From VXRN01 sp963664365 (GTDB taxonomy: Bacteria; Chloroflexota; Dehalococcoidia; Lucifugimonadales; UBA1123), in contig OY761144.1 of NCBI GenBank assembly GCA_963664365.1, forward strand, positions 1,364,001 through 1,428,000: a stretch of 64,000 nt of DNA, given 5' to 3'. Under the pieces are notes generated by a model, which was given only the letters and a program-made list of their open reading frames with translations, did no database searches and was not told the origin of the DNA. Shown piece after piece: positions 15,634 to 25,406 of this stretch; position 1 is the stretch's first letter; each line of letters begins with the position of its first letter. Made by a program: the position numbers and the translations under genes.

Positions 15634-18507
15634 GTGTCACCACGAGTAGGAATCTTACTGATAGCCGCAATTGCCTTCTTGGTTCTCGCTCAGACTTCTT
15701 CGAGCGGCTCCGAAGCGCAGGCGCAGGAGTCTGCGGGACTCCAATTGACCGTCCGCAACCTGACCGTGGGCCAGCCGATAACCCCGCCGATTGCGGTCGT
15801 CCACGAGGCCGGCGTGAGCCTTCTGCCGGACAACCCCGACGACCTTGACGGCTTGGAGGAATTGGCGGAGGCCGGACAGCAGGCCACGCTTGCGGAGTCG
15901 TTCGGGCAGGTCTCCGGCGTGAAGCAGGTGGTCAGCTTCGAGGATCCCGCGATCAGGCCGCGCCGGCAAGCTGCCGTCCCGATCTCCGCGTCGCCGGGCG
16001 ATCGCGTCAGCGTAATCGCGATGCTCGCGTGTACTAACGACGCCATCGCGTTCGGCACGCTCATCGTTCACGAAGACGGAGCGCCGTCGTTCTCCTCCGG
16101 GCGCGTTCTCGACGCCGGGACTGAGAATAACGACGAGACCGCCGCGACTGTCCCATGTCAAGATGGCGAGGGCGTGTCCGGCGCCGATACCGCCGACGGC
16201 GAGGGTACGATTTCCACCCATCCCGGCATCACCGGCAGCGCAGACCTCAGCCAGGACTCCCACGGCTGGGACGGACCGGCCATGCAGCTTGTCCTATCCG
16301 ACGCGGATGCCGGCGTTCCGGCAAAAGTTGACTTCGGACTGACGCTCGAAAACCTAACGTCGGGGCAGCCGATAACTCCGCCCGTGGCCGTGGTCCACGA
16401 CCCCAACGTCGCCGCGCTCGACTATTCCGGCCCGACGGAGCTTGACGGAATAGACGACCTCTCAGAGGGAGGCGCGCAAGCCGACCTGCTGGCAACTTTG
16501 AACGCCACGCCCGGCGTGATCCGAGCTTACGCTTTGGACAGCGGCGGCCCGATAGGGCCCGGCGGCTCGTTCACCGCCGACGTTCTCCAGGGAGTCGAGG
16601 GGGCCGGCGTGACGGTCGTTGGGATGTTCGCCTGCACCAACGACGGATACATAAGCGCGTCGCAAACTCTGACCCTTGTAGGCGGCAGGCTCTCCATTCC
16701 GCCGCCATCTATGGCCCTGGTATTCGATTCCGGATCTGAGAACAACGACGAGACCACCGCGACCGTGCCGTGTCTCGGTGGCAGTCAGGCCGGCCTGTCG
16801 GACGGTATTGGCGAGGGTGCCAGAGTGCCCCACGCGGGTATCGCCGGGACGGCGGACCTGAGCCAAGAGACTCACGGCTGGACCGAAGACAAGACCGCAA
16901 GTCTATATCTTCATGGTCCGGTCAAACCGGACACGATGGACCTTCAGGTGACCGTGCGCAACGTTACCGCCGGACAGACCATATCGCATCCGGTCGTGGT
17001 TGTGCATACCGGACTTCTGGCAGCCCTGCCGGAGGACGCCGGGTCCATCGAGGGACTGGAGACACTGGCCGAGTCGGGCGAGCCGTCTCCGTTCAGCAGT
17101 GGGGTTATGGACGTGCCGGGGGTCAAGTCGGCCACCGTCATGGACATGACAGGCCCGATTGCGGGCGGCGCGGAAGCCACCTTGGCGAACGTGGCGGCAT
17201 CTCCGGGCGACTACATCAGCGTCATTGGTATGCTCACCTGCTCCAACGACGCCGTCGCGTTCGGAACGGCCGCGCTCTCCGTATGGGGTTCGACGCCGGC
17301 CATGTCCTCAGGAGTCGTATTCGACGCGGGAACCGAGAACAACGACGAGACCGCCGCGACGGTGCCGTGCAAGGGCGGCGAGGGCGTGTCCGGCCCCGAT
17401 GCCGACGACGGCGAGGGTAGGGTTGTCATACATCCCGGCATCGGCGGCGAGGCCGACTTGAGTCGGGAATCCGACGGCTGGGACGGCCCGGCCATCCAGA
17501 TCGTGGTAACCGCCGCCGGAGAGGAGGCTCCCGAATCGCTCGACTTCGGCCTGACGATAGAAAACCTGATGGCGGGCCAGCCGATTACGCCGCCCGTGGC
17601 CGTCGTTCACGATCCGGAAGTTTGGGTCTTCGATTACAACGTCCCGTCCCAGTTGGACGGCATAGACGATCTGTCCGAGGGCGGAGTGCAGACCGACCTG
17701 CTCGCGACGCTCAGCGTAATGCCCGGAGTGGTCCGCGCTTATGGGCTGGACAGCGGCGGCCCGATTCCGCCCGGCGGCTCATTCACCGCCAACGTTCTCA
17801 ACGGAATCGCCGATGCCCACGTATCGGTTGTCGGGATGCTGGCCTGCACCAACGACGGCTATATCTTGGCGTCGCAGCCGCTGACCGTTTTCGGCGGCGC
17901 GCCGATACCTGTGCCCCCGGCGACTGCCGTGGTGTTCGATTCGGGGTCTGAAGACAACGACGAGACCACTGCTGCCGTCCCATGTCTGGGAGGCGATGAG
18001 GCCGCGCTTTCCGAAGGACTCGGCGAGGGCGTGAGGTCGCCCCACCCCGGAATCTCAGGCTCTGCGGACCTGAGCCAAGAGACTCACGGATGGACAGCCG
18101 ACAACACCGCCTTCCTGTTCCTGCACTCGGCGGTCGTAGAGGCGGAGCCGACGCCTGAGCCAACGCCGACACCTGAACCAACGCCGGAACCGACACCTGA
18201 GCCGACGCCGACACCTGAACCAACGCCGACGCCGGAACCGACGCCGACGCCGACACCGGAGCCAACGCCTGAGCCGACGCCCGCTCCGGCCTCCACATCC
18301 GCGCCCGCGCCAACCTGGACGCCCGCGCCGACGTGGACACCCGCTCCGACCTGGACGCCGGTCCCCGCGTCTGAAACGCCGGAGACGCCGGCCACCGGAG
18401 ACTACGCTCCTTCGGGCGGCGCGATCTTCGTGATCGCGCTGGCAGGAGCGCTGGCCGCGCTGGCCGGGTTTATGCTGGTCGCCGGAAGGCGGCGTGCCGA
18501 GGGCTAA
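15634..18507 (+). CDS. surface protein with four spondin-type domains and a sorting-like C-terminus
   Basis: 957 aa. The GTG at 15634 is chosen because AAGGAGG ends six bases before it; another GTG at 15628 would touch the ribosome site. A signal peptide (residues 5-27) is followed by four homologous domains starting near residues 37, 232, 435 and 636, each with (L)TVRNLTxGQPITPPVAVVH, a TNDA/TNDGY segment, and a (D)SGSENNDET-x-ATVPC segment. These match the spondin_N domain. Domains 1 and 3, and 2 and 4, are more alike, so a two-domain unit was duplicated. A Pro-Thr-Glu linker (about 836-912) precedes PATGD, one hydrophobic span and RRR, like a sortase-type signal, although a plain membrane anchor would look the same. 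It probably acts outside the cell in adhesion. Confidence 0.82.
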   Translation: MSPRVGILLIAAIAFLVLAQTSSSGSEAQAQESAGLQLTVRNLTVGQPITPPIAVVHEAGVSLLPDNPDDLDGLEELAEAGQQATLAESFGQVSGVKQVVSFEDPAIRPRRQAAVPISASPGDRVSVIAMLACTNDAIAFGTLIVHEDGAPSFSSGRVLDAGTENNDETAATVPCQDGEGVSGADTADGEGTISTHPGITGSADLSQDSHGWDGPAMQLVLSDADAGVPAKVDFGLTLENLTSGQPITPPVAVVHDPNVAALDYSGPTELDGIDDLSEGGAQADLLATLNATPGVIRAYALDSGGPIGPGGSFTADVLQGVEGAGVTVVGMFACTNDGYISASQTLTLVGGRLSIPPPSMALVFDSGSENNDETTATVPCLGGSQAGLSDGIGEGARVPHAGIAGTADLSQETHGWTEDKTASLYLHGPVKPDTMDLQVTVRNVTAGQTISHPVVVVHTGLLAALPEDAGSIEGLETLAESGEPSPFSSGVMDVPGVKSATVMDMTGPIAGGAEATLANVAASPGDYISVIGMLTCSNDAVAFGTAALSVWGSTPAMSSGVVFDAGTENNDETAATVPCKGGEGVSGPDADDGEGRVVIHPGIGGEADLSRESDGWDGPAIQIVVTAAGEEAPESLDFGLTIENLMAGQPITPPVAVVHDPEVWVFDYNVPSQLDGIDDLSEGGVQTDLLATLSVMPGVVRAYGLDSGGPIPPGGSFTANVLNGIADAHVSVVGMLACTNDGYILASQPLTVFGGAPIPVPPATAVVFDSGSEDNDETTAAVPCLGGDEAALSEGLGEGVRSPHPGISGSADLSQETHGWTADNTAFLFLHSAVVEAEPTPEPTPTPEPTPEPTPEPTPTPEPTPTPEPTPTPTPEPTPEPTPAPASTSAPAPTWTPAPTWTPAPTWTPVPASETPETPATGDYAPSGGAIFVIALAGALAALAGFMLVAGRRRAEG

Positions 18508-18513
18508 ACTTCG

Positions 18514-18543
18514 TTGACACGGATTTCGGGGCCGCGCTATACT
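18514..18543 (+). promoter_or_regulatory. promoter of the 5S rRNA gene
   Basis: A perfect TTGACA (18514-18519) and TATACT (18538-18543) are spaced by 18 bases, and the 5S gene begins about 14 bases further on. Confidence 0.75.
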
Positions 18544-18556
18544 CCAAGCCATTACA

Positions 18557-18675
18557 CCTTGGTGGCCGGAGCGAGGCGGCCCCACCCGTTCCCATCCCGA
18601 ACACGGCAGTGAAACGCCTCAGCGCCGACGATACTGCACTCGCAAGGGTGTGGGAAAATAGGCCGCTGCCAGGGT
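18557..18675 (+). rRNA. rrf: 5S ribosomal RNA
   Basis: The core CCCACCCGTTCCCATCCCGAAC and CGGCAGTGAAACGCCTCAGCGCCGACGATACTGC are standard bacterial 5S sequence. The ends CTTGGTGGCC (18559-18568) and GGCCGCTGCCAGGG (18661-18674) pair as helix I. No 16S or 23S gene lies nearby, so this 5S gene is transcribed on its own, from its own promoter. TTTTCTTTTT follows at once and acts as the end signal. Confidence 0.95.
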
Positions 18676-18684
18676 TTTCTTTTT
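18676..18684 (+). terminator. T-run ending the 5S transcript
   Basis: A run TTTTCTTTTT follows directly on the closing helix I of the 5S rRNA, which serves as the terminator stem. Confidence 0.55.
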
Positions 18685-18794
18685 GCGCGGAGTTCCCACG
18701 CGGCCTTCCGACTAGGGGCCGTACCGACATTCCCGAGTCGGGAATCCCCATTTGCCAACCGCCGGGTGGGTTTCCAGTAAATCCCTCTGCGTGT

Positions 18795-18800
18795 TACAAT
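18795..18800 (+). promoter_or_regulatory. possible -10 box of rpsA
   Basis: TACAAT at 18795-18800 with a weak upstream TTTCCA (18771-18776). If used, the rpsA mRNA has a leader of about 165 bases, long enough for the autoregulation usual for ribosomal protein genes. Confidence 0.35.
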
Positions 18801-18969
18801 CTCCCCAACAAACAAAAACTAGGGATGGTCTGGTCTTCGACCTTCAGTGTGATCGCGCGCGCCAATGGCGAACTCTCAAGTAAGCTAGGGCGCCGGACGG
18901 CTTTACCCGCCGTTGATCATTGCATATAATGAAGTTGACCGATCCTGTACCGGAAAGAAAGTTGAAGTG

Positions 18970-20145
18970 ATGACTGTCGAAGAAGAACGCGAGCTAGTGT
19001 CCACCGAATCTGAAGAGGACATGGGTCAGCTCCTCGACCAAGCTGGAGAGATCAAGTCGGTTCGCCGCGGAGATGTCGTAGAAGGCTACGTGATGCGGGC
19101 CGATGCCTCTGACGGCTTGTTCGTCAACATCGGACAAAAGTCCGAAGCCCACGTGCCCGCCAACGAGATGCGGAGCGTCGAGACCGAAGACATCGAGGGT
19201 CTGGTCGGCGGCTCCATAATCGCCATGGTCGTTCGTCCCGAAACGGGAGAGGGCCCCGCGATTCTGTCCGTGGACAGAGCGATCGGAGAGCAGGGCTGGC
19301 GATACCTCGAAAAGACCATGGAGGCAGGCGACGTAATCGAGGGAAAGATTACCGGCTTCAACCGGGGCGGTTCCATCGTCGAGGTCGAAGGCGTGCAGGG
19401 ATTCGTTCCAATGTCCCAGCTTGTCTCCGTCCCCAGAGACCGCTTCCGCCTGTATCAGGAAGACAGCGCGAGTCTGCCTGCCGAAGAGATCGAAAGCCTG
19501 GAGAAGGCTCAGAACGAAGAGCTTGGCAAGCAGATCAAGATGAAGGTTCTGGAGGTGAACCGGAGCCGAAACCGCGCCATCTTCTCCGAGCGCCAGGCGG
19601 TGCAGGAGTCCCGTGACGCTCTGAAGGCGAAGCTCATCGAGGAACTGCAGGAGGGCGAGACTCGCAAGGGCACCGTCACCGGCATCAGCAGCTTCGGCGC
19701 CTTTGTGGACCTGGGAGGCGCGGACGGCCTCATTCACATCTCCGAACTCTCGTGGAGCATGGTCAACACGCCCGAAGAGGTGGTGCGAGTCGGCCAACAG
19801 CTCGAAGTATTCATTCTCAGGGTCGATGCCGAGAACAAGAAGATCGCCCTCAGCCTCCGAAGGCTTCAGCCCGAACCCTGGGAGACCATCACCGACCGCC
19901 ACACCGTCGGCGACATCGTCAACGCCACCGTTACCAAGCTGACTAACTTTGGAGCCTTCGCGCGGGTCGAAGACTCCATCGAGGGCCTCATCCACATCTC
20001 CGAGCTTTCCGTCAGAATGATCAACCATCCGCGGGAGGTGCTGAGAGAAGGTGACGACGTCAGAGTCAAGATCCTCCGCATAGAACCGGAGCGTAGAAGA
20101 CTGGGCCTAAGCCTCAAACAGGCTGAGGAGGAAAACTACTACTAG
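18970..20145 (+). CDS. rpsA: ribosomal protein S1-like RNA-binding protein, four S1 domains
   Basis: 391 aa from the ATG at 18970 (MTVEEERELVSTESEED); the TTG-started extension to 18913 adds an unlikely leader. Four S1 RNA-binding domains start near GDVVEGYVMRADASDGLFVNIG, GDVIEGKITGFNRGGSIVEV, GETRKGTVTGISSFGAFVDLGGADGLIHISE and GDIVNATVTKLTNFGAFARVEDSIEGLIHISE. Four-domain S1 proteins are usual outside proteobacteria. It helps the 30S subunit bind and unfold mRNA. It lies upstream of clpC with a 65-base gap. Confidence 0.9.
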   Translation: MTVEEERELVSTESEEDMGQLLDQAGEIKSVRRGDVVEGYVMRADASDGLFVNIGQKSEAHVPANEMRSVETEDIEGLVGGSIIAMVVRPETGEGPAILSVDRAIGEQGWRYLEKTMEAGDVIEGKITGFNRGGSIVEVEGVQGFVPMSQLVSVPRDRFRLYQEDSASLPAEEIESLEKAQNEELGKQIKMKVLEVNRSRNRAIFSERQAVQESRDALKAKLIEELQEGETRKGTVTGISSFGAFVDLGGADGLIHISELSWSMVNTPEEVVRVGQQLEVFILRVDAENKKIALSLRRLQPEPWETITDRHTVGDIVNATVTKLTNFGAFARVEDSIEGLIHISELSVRMINHPREVLREGDDVRVKILRIEPERRRLGLSLKQAEEENYY

Positions 20146-20210
20146 CCTGTATATCCTTACGCCCGTCCCGGATTTCCACCCGGATTTCCAATCGAGGAGA
20201 CACTTCCAAC

Positions 20211-22685
20211 ATGGCCAGCAGGTTTGAGAAATTCTCGGAAAAGGCGCGTAGAGTCCTCTCCCTGGCGCAGGAAGAGGCGCAGCGGTTCAACCACACCTAC
20301 ATCGGGACTGAGCACGTGCTTCTGGGGCTTGTGCGAGAGACCGATGGGGTCGCAGCCAAGGTCTTGACCAACCTTGGGGTCGAACTGCCCAAGGTACGCT
20401 CCGCCGTTGAGTTCATCATTGGGCGTGGCGAGCGCGCCTCCACTGGCGAAATCGGACTCACCCCCAGGGCCAAGAAGGTCATCGAACTCGCAGTTGACGA
20501 GGCGCGGCGCCTCAACCACAACTACATCGGCACCGAGCACCTCCTGATTGGACTGATGCGCGAAGGCGAAGGCGTTCCCGCCGGCGTCCTCGAAAGCCTC
20601 GGAGTCACCCTCGACAAGATTCGCGCCGAGACCAGCCGCATACTCAGCCAGAACGTGGAGCAGTCGCACGGCGGCAGAGGCGGAAGATCGAGCTCCAAGA
20701 CCCCCACCCTCGACCAGCTTGGCACAGACCTCACCACGCTCGCCCGCACGGGCAAGCTCGACCCCACCGTTGGACGCGAGCAGGAGATACAGCGAGTCAC
20801 CCAGATACTCAGCCGCCGCACCAAGAACAATCCCGTTCTGGTTGGCGAACCCGGCGTCGGCAAGACCGCAATCGTCGAAGCCCTCGCCCACCGAATCTCA
20901 AGCAACGACGTCCCAACCACGCTCCAGGGAAAGCGCCTCGTAACACTCGACATGGGCGCCCTCGTCGCCGGCACCAAATATCGCGGAGAGTTCGAAGAGA
21001 GGCTCAAGAAGGTCGTCGAGGAGATCCGCACCTCCGGCAACTGCGTCCTATTCATAGACGAGGTGCATACGATGGTCGGCGCAGGCGCCGCCGAGGGAGC
21101 CGTCGATGCCGCGAACATACTCAAGCCGTCCCTCGCCAGGGGCGAACTCCAGACCATCGGAGCGACCACCGTTGACGACTATCGAAAATACGTCGAGCGC
21201 GACCCCGCTCTCGAGAGACGCTTTCAGCCCGTCAGAGTCGAGGAACCCTCCGTCGAGGAGACCGTTGACATCCTCAGAGGCGTCAAGGTCCGATACGAGG
21301 AGCATCATCAACTCGACATCACCGATGAGGCTCTCCAGCACGCCGCAACGCTGGCCTCCAGATACATCTCAGACCGCTTCCTCCCCGACAAGGCCATAGA
21401 CCTTATAGACGAGGCCGCTTCCAGGGTGCGAATCAACTTCACCACCGCGCCGCTCTCGGTCAAGGAAGTCACCAAGATGCTCGAAAGCGTCCGCCGAGAG
21501 AAGGACGAGGCCATCGCCAGTCGGCAATACGAATACGCCGCCGAACTCAGAGACCGAGAGGCCGGCATATCCGACAAGCTCAAGCAGATCGAACAGGACT
21601 GGAAAGAGGAGCAGGCCGACGAGAGCCCGGTCGTCACCGAAGAGGACGTCGCCGAGGTCGTCAGCATGTGGACCTCCATCCCCGTCACCCGCTTGGCCGC
21701 CACCGAGACCGAGCGGCTCATCAACATGGAAGAAGTGCTCCACGAAAAGGTCATAGGCCAGCACGAGCCTATCTCCCTCGTCTCCAAGGCCGTCCGCCGC
21801 GCAAGGGCCGGACTCAAGAACCCCAGGCGCCCCACCGGCATATTCATGTTCCTAGGCCCAACGGGGGTAGGGAAGACCCTCCTCGTCCGCAAACTCGCCG
21901 AGTTCCTATTCGGCTCCGAAGACTCGCTCGTTCGCGTGGACATGTCCGAGTTCATGGAACGCCACTCGGTCGCCCGCCTAGTTGGAGCGCCCCCCGGCTA
22001 CATAGGATACGACGACGGCGGACAGTTGACCGAACTCGTGCGCCGCAAATCCTACTGCGTCATTCTCCTCGACGAGATCGAAAAGGCCCACCACGAAGTC
22101 TTCAACATTCTGCTTCAGATATTCGACGATGGACACCTCACCGACGCCAAGGGCCGCAAGGTTGACTTCCGAAACACCATCATCGCGATGACCTCCAACA
22201 TCGGCTCGGATCTCATCCGGCAGGACAGATCCATCGGCTTCGCCGCGAGATCCGGTTTGGGCCAGTCCGAAGACCAAGCCTACGAGAGGATGAAGAACAA
22301 CGTCCTGGACGAGGTCAAGCGATTCTTCCGGCCTGAGTTCCTCAACCGCATAGACGGCTCCGTCGTGTTCCACCCGCTCAGCCGCGAGCACATGCACCAG
22401 ATAATCCCGCTGGAGTTGAAGGACGTCACCTCCAACCTCATCGAAAAGGGCATAGACCTTGAGGTCACCGACGCCGCCAAAGAGTGGCTCATCGAAAAGG
22501 GATACGACCCCCTCTTTGGCGCGAGGCCCCTGAGGAGAGTCATACAGGACAACGTCGAAGACAAGCTCTCCGACGCGATCCTCGCCGGCGACCTCGGCCC
22601 CGCCGACACCGCCATCATCGACCTCGACGATGACAACCTCGTCGTCAAGGCTGAGTCCCCATTCTCGGTGGCCGCCGCTACCTAA
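20211..22685 (+). CDS. clpC: ATP-dependent Clp protease ATP-binding subunit ClpC
   Basis: 824 aa, full length for ClpC. An N-terminal double Clp-N repeat (residues 5-145, with FNHTYIGTEHVLLGLV and LNHNYIGTEHLLIGLM) is followed by the first AAA+ domain with GEPGVGKT near 211, a UVR-type middle region (about 420-455), the second AAA+ domain with GPTGVGKT near 549, and a C-terminal D2-small domain (GARPLRRVIQDNVEDKLSD). It unfolds proteins and feeds them to ClpP, which is not in this window. No mcsA/mcsB/ctsR neighbours are present. Confidence 0.96.
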   Translation: MASRFEKFSEKARRVLSLAQEEAQRFNHTYIGTEHVLLGLVRETDGVAAKVLTNLGVELPKVRSAVEFIIGRGERASTGEIGLTPRAKKVIELAVDEARRLNHNYIGTEHLLIGLMREGEGVPAGVLESLGVTLDKIRAETSRILSQNVEQSHGGRGGRSSSKTPTLDQLGTDLTTLARTGKLDPTVGREQEIQRVTQILSRRTKNNPVLVGEPGVGKTAIVEALAHRISSNDVPTTLQGKRLVTLDMGALVAGTKYRGEFEERLKKVVEEIRTSGNCVLFIDEVHTMVGAGAAEGAVDAANILKPSLARGELQTIGATTVDDYRKYVERDPALERRFQPVRVEEPSVEETVDILRGVKVRYEEHHQLDITDEALQHAATLASRYISDRFLPDKAIDLIDEAASRVRINFTTAPLSVKEVTKMLESVRREKDEAIASRQYEYAAELRDREAGISDKLKQIEQDWKEEQADESPVVTEEDVAEVVSMWTSIPVTRLAATETERLINMEEVLHEKVIGQHEPISLVSKAVRRARAGLKNPRRPTGIFMFLGPTGVGKTLLVRKLAEFLFGSEDSLVRVDMSEFMERHSVARLVGAPPGYIGYDDGGQLTELVRRKSYCVILLDEIEKAHHEVFNILLQIFDDGHLTDAKGRKVDFRNTIIAMTSNIGSDLIRQDRSIGFAARSGLGQSEDQAYERMKNNVLDEVKRFFRPEFLNRIDGSVVFHPLSREHMHQIIPLELKDVTSNLIEKGIDLEVTDAAKEWLIEKGYDPLFGARPLRRVIQDNVEDKLSDAILAGDLGPADTAIIDLDDDNLVVKAESPFSVAAAT

Positions 22686-22763
22686 ATCTAAAATCCGAAC
22701 GTCACTCCCGATCGAAGGCCGCGATAGCCGGCCTCGACACACCTTCATTATACTGAGGCGGCT

Positions 22764-24185
22764 ATGGCGCGAAAAGCGCGGACCGTTTACATCTGCGACG
22801 ACTGCGGAGCCGAGTCCGCAAGATGGGAGGGACGCTGCCCCAAGTGCGGCGAGTGGAACACCCTCGCCCAATTCAATCCGCCCGCTGCCTCGAATCGCGG
22901 CGTCGCCTGGGCCGGAGCCGCCGGAGCGGAGGCTGTCAACCTTAGGGACGTCAAGGCCGACGAGACCCAAAGATCGGTCGTCGGCTCCCCCGAATTCAAC
23001 AGGGTCATCGGAGGAGGAATCGTCCCCGGCTCAGTCATCCTGCTCGCCGGAGACCCCGGCATAGGCAAGTCCACCCTTCTGCTCGACGTCGCCTCCGACG
23101 CCGCCCGCCATGCTCCCGTGCTATACGTGGCGGGTGAGGAGTCCGCGGCCCAAGTCAAGATGCGAGCCGACAGGCTCGGCCTCGACGCCGACGGCCTCTT
23201 CCTGCTGCCCGCCATAGACCTCGCCGACATCATGGGACAGATGGACACGCTTCGACCGTCCCTCGTCATCGTCGATTCCATCCAGACGATCTTCACCGAA
23301 GACCTCGACGCGGTCTCCGGAAGCGTCGCCCAGATCAGAGAGTGCGCCGGACGGCTGACGCAGTGGGCCAAGAGCGCGGGCGCGCCCGTCATACTCACGG
23401 GACACGTGACCAAGAGCGGCGACATCGCGGGGCCGCGCATCCTCGAACATGCCGTGGATGTCGTGCTCTACCTGGAGGGAGACCCCATTAGCGCCTTCCG
23501 GCTGCTCAGGTCGGTCAAGAACAGGTTCGGCTCCACCCACGAAGTCGGCGTATTCGAGATGACCGAACGCGGCATGAAAGATGTCGCCGACCCGTCCGCC
23601 CGACTCATCTCACAGCGGCCCGCCGACTCCATAGGCTCCGTCATCGTTCCGGCGGTCGAAGGCACTCGTCCGCTCCTCGTCGAAGTGCAGGCCCTCACCA
23701 ACCCCTCCCTCCTGCCGACGCCTCGCCGCGTGTCTTCCGGCGTGGACTACAACCGCCTGCTTCTGGTGTGCGCCGTCCTCACTCGCAGGGCGGGCATATC
23801 CCTAGCGAGCCAGGACGTGATCGTAAACGTCGCCGGCGGAATCAGAGTCGCCGAACCGGCCGCCGACCTCGCCGTCGCCCTCGCTATAATATCCAGCGTG
23901 CGGGATATTCCCCTCGCGCCTGGGACCGCCGCCTTCGGAGAGATCGGCCTCAGCGGAGAAGTCCGCCCCGTCGCCCAACACGAGCGCCGAGTGGCCGAGG
24001 CCGCAAGGCTCGGACTGAAGAGCTGCCTCGTGCCCGATTCCCGCGACGGCGGCCCCAAGAACGGCGCGCCCGGAATCTCCGCGACACCCGTATCGTCGCT
24101 CAGACAGGCCGTTCGCCTGGCCTTGCCGTCCCGTAGGAGCCGCCGAGACGAAGGAATCTTCGAGCCCATCATAGAGGAGACGTGA
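22764..24185 (+). CDS. radA: DNA repair protein RadA (Sms)
   Basis: 473 aa. It has the RadA order: an N-terminal C4 zinc finger (CDDC at 11-14, CPKC at 25-28), a RecA-like ATPase with GDPGIGKST near 96, the KNRFG motif near 253, and a C-terminal Lon-like domain (VNVAGGIRVAEPAADLAVALAI). RadA is a hexameric helicase that drives branch migration in homologous recombination. Its TGA is followed directly by the larC ATG with no gap, so the two are probably co-transcribed. Confidence 0.96.
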   Translation: MARKARTVYICDDCGAESARWEGRCPKCGEWNTLAQFNPPAASNRGVAWAGAAGAEAVNLRDVKADETQRSVVGSPEFNRVIGGGIVPGSVILLAGDPGIGKSTLLLDVASDAARHAPVLYVAGEESAAQVKMRADRLGLDADGLFLLPAIDLADIMGQMDTLRPSLVIVDSIQTIFTEDLDAVSGSVAQIRECAGRLTQWAKSAGAPVILTGHVTKSGDIAGPRILEHAVDVVLYLEGDPISAFRLLRSVKNRFGSTHEVGVFEMTERGMKDVADPSARLISQRPADSIGSVIVPAVEGTRPLLVEVQALTNPSLLPTPRRVSSGVDYNRLLLVCAVLTRRAGISLASQDVIVNVAGGIRVAEPAADLAVALAIISSVRDIPLAPGTAAFGEIGLSGEVRPVAQHERRVAEAARLGLKSCLVPDSRDGGPKNGAPGISATPVSSLRQAVRLALPSRRSRRDEGIFEPIIEET

Positions 24186-25406
24186 ATGAGAACGGCCTAC
24201 TTTCAGTCCATCGGCGGCGCGAGCGGCGACATGGTCCTCGGATCGCTCATAGACTCCGGCGTGCCTCTCGAACACATCGAAGGCGCGCTCGGACTCATGG
24301 GCGTCCGCGGAGTCACGCTCACCTCCGACCAAGAACTGCGCGGAGGGCTGACCGGCAGGTTCGTTCGAGTCATGCTGGACGAGGACGCCCGAAGACGCCG
24401 CTCATTCGGCGACTTCATTGAAATCGTGCATAACTCCGACCTGCCCGAAACGGTCAAGGAACGCTCGGTCTCCATATTTCGGCGCCTCGAACTTGCCGAG
24501 GTCTCCGCACACCGCTCGGCGGACGCCGGCGGCCACCTCCACGAACTCGGCACCCTCGACACGCTCGTCGACGTCGTCGGCTCCGTCGTGGGACTGGAGT
24601 ATCTCGAAGTGGAGCGCGTCTGCGCCTCACCCTTTCCCATGGGATACGGGACAATCAGAAGCGAACACGGCGCGCTGCCCGTTCCGTCTCCCGCCACCGC
24701 GGAGATATTCGTCATGTCCAGCGTTCCGATAGCGCCCGCGCCCGGAGGAGCGGCAGTGACCGGCGAGATGGTCACCCCAACCGGCGCGGCGATCATCACT
24801 GTGCTCGCCGATTTCGAGCAGCCCGACATGTGGGTCGAAAGCGTCGGATACGGACTCGGCGCGAGAGACCCCGAGGAGTACCCCAACGCTCTCGCCCTCT
24901 GGATTGGAGACGCCGACGACCCGGATGTCAAGGAGGGTTACGCTCCCGAAATCTGTCTGCTCGAAACGAACGTTGACGACACCACCGGCGAGGTCCTCGG
25001 CTTCACCATGGAGCGGCTCTTCGAATTCGGCGCCCTCGACGTCTGGTTCACCCCAATCCAGATGAAGAAGAACAGGCCCGCAACCATGATCAGCGCCATC
25101 GTCAACGCCTTCGAAGTCGAGAGGCTGTCCCTCATCTTGATGACCGAGACCTCGACCCTCGGCGTCCGCGTCCGTCCGATCTCCCGAATCGAGGCCGAAC
25201 GCGAAGTCCGCACCATCAACACCAAGCTATACGGCCCCGTGAGAGTCAAAGTCAAGATGATGGACGGCGAACCCATCGACGTCAGCCCGGAGTACGAAGA
25301 CTGCCGGCGCCTCGCCCAAGAGCGCGACGAACCCCTCCAAATCGTCTATAACTTCGCCAGGGTCGAAGCCGAACTGCAAATACTCGGCGGCGAACCCACC
25401 GGCTAA
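24186..25406 (+). CDS. larC: LarC, nickel insertion enzyme for the nickel-pincer nucleotide cofactor
   Basis: 406 aa, full length. The N-terminus YFQSIGGASGDMVLGSLID, the HLHELGTLDTLVDVVGSVVGLEYL motif with its metal-binding His, GxGTIRSEHGALPVPSPAT, and ETNVDDTTGEVLG are hallmarks of LarC (DUF111). LarC puts nickel into the pincer cofactor used by lactate racemase (LarA) and related enzymes. larB, larE and larA are not in this window, so the acceptor enzyme is unknown here. Start ATG abuts the radA stop. Confidence 0.93.
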   Translation: MRTAYFQSIGGASGDMVLGSLIDSGVPLEHIEGALGLMGVRGVTLTSDQELRGGLTGRFVRVMLDEDARRRRSFGDFIEIVHNSDLPETVKERSVSIFRRLELAEVSAHRSADAGGHLHELGTLDTLVDVVGSVVGLEYLEVERVCASPFPMGYGTIRSEHGALPVPSPATAEIFVMSSVPIAPAPGGAAVTGEMVTPTGAAIITVLADFEQPDMWVESVGYGLGARDPEEYPNALALWIGDADDPDVKEGYAPEICLLETNVDDTTGEVLGFTMERLFEFGALDVWFTPIQMKKNRPATMISAIVNAFEVERLSLILMTETSTLGVRVRPISRIEAEREVRTINTKLYGPVRVKVKMMDGEPIDVSPEYEDCRRLAQERDEPLQIVYNFARVEAELQILGGEPTG

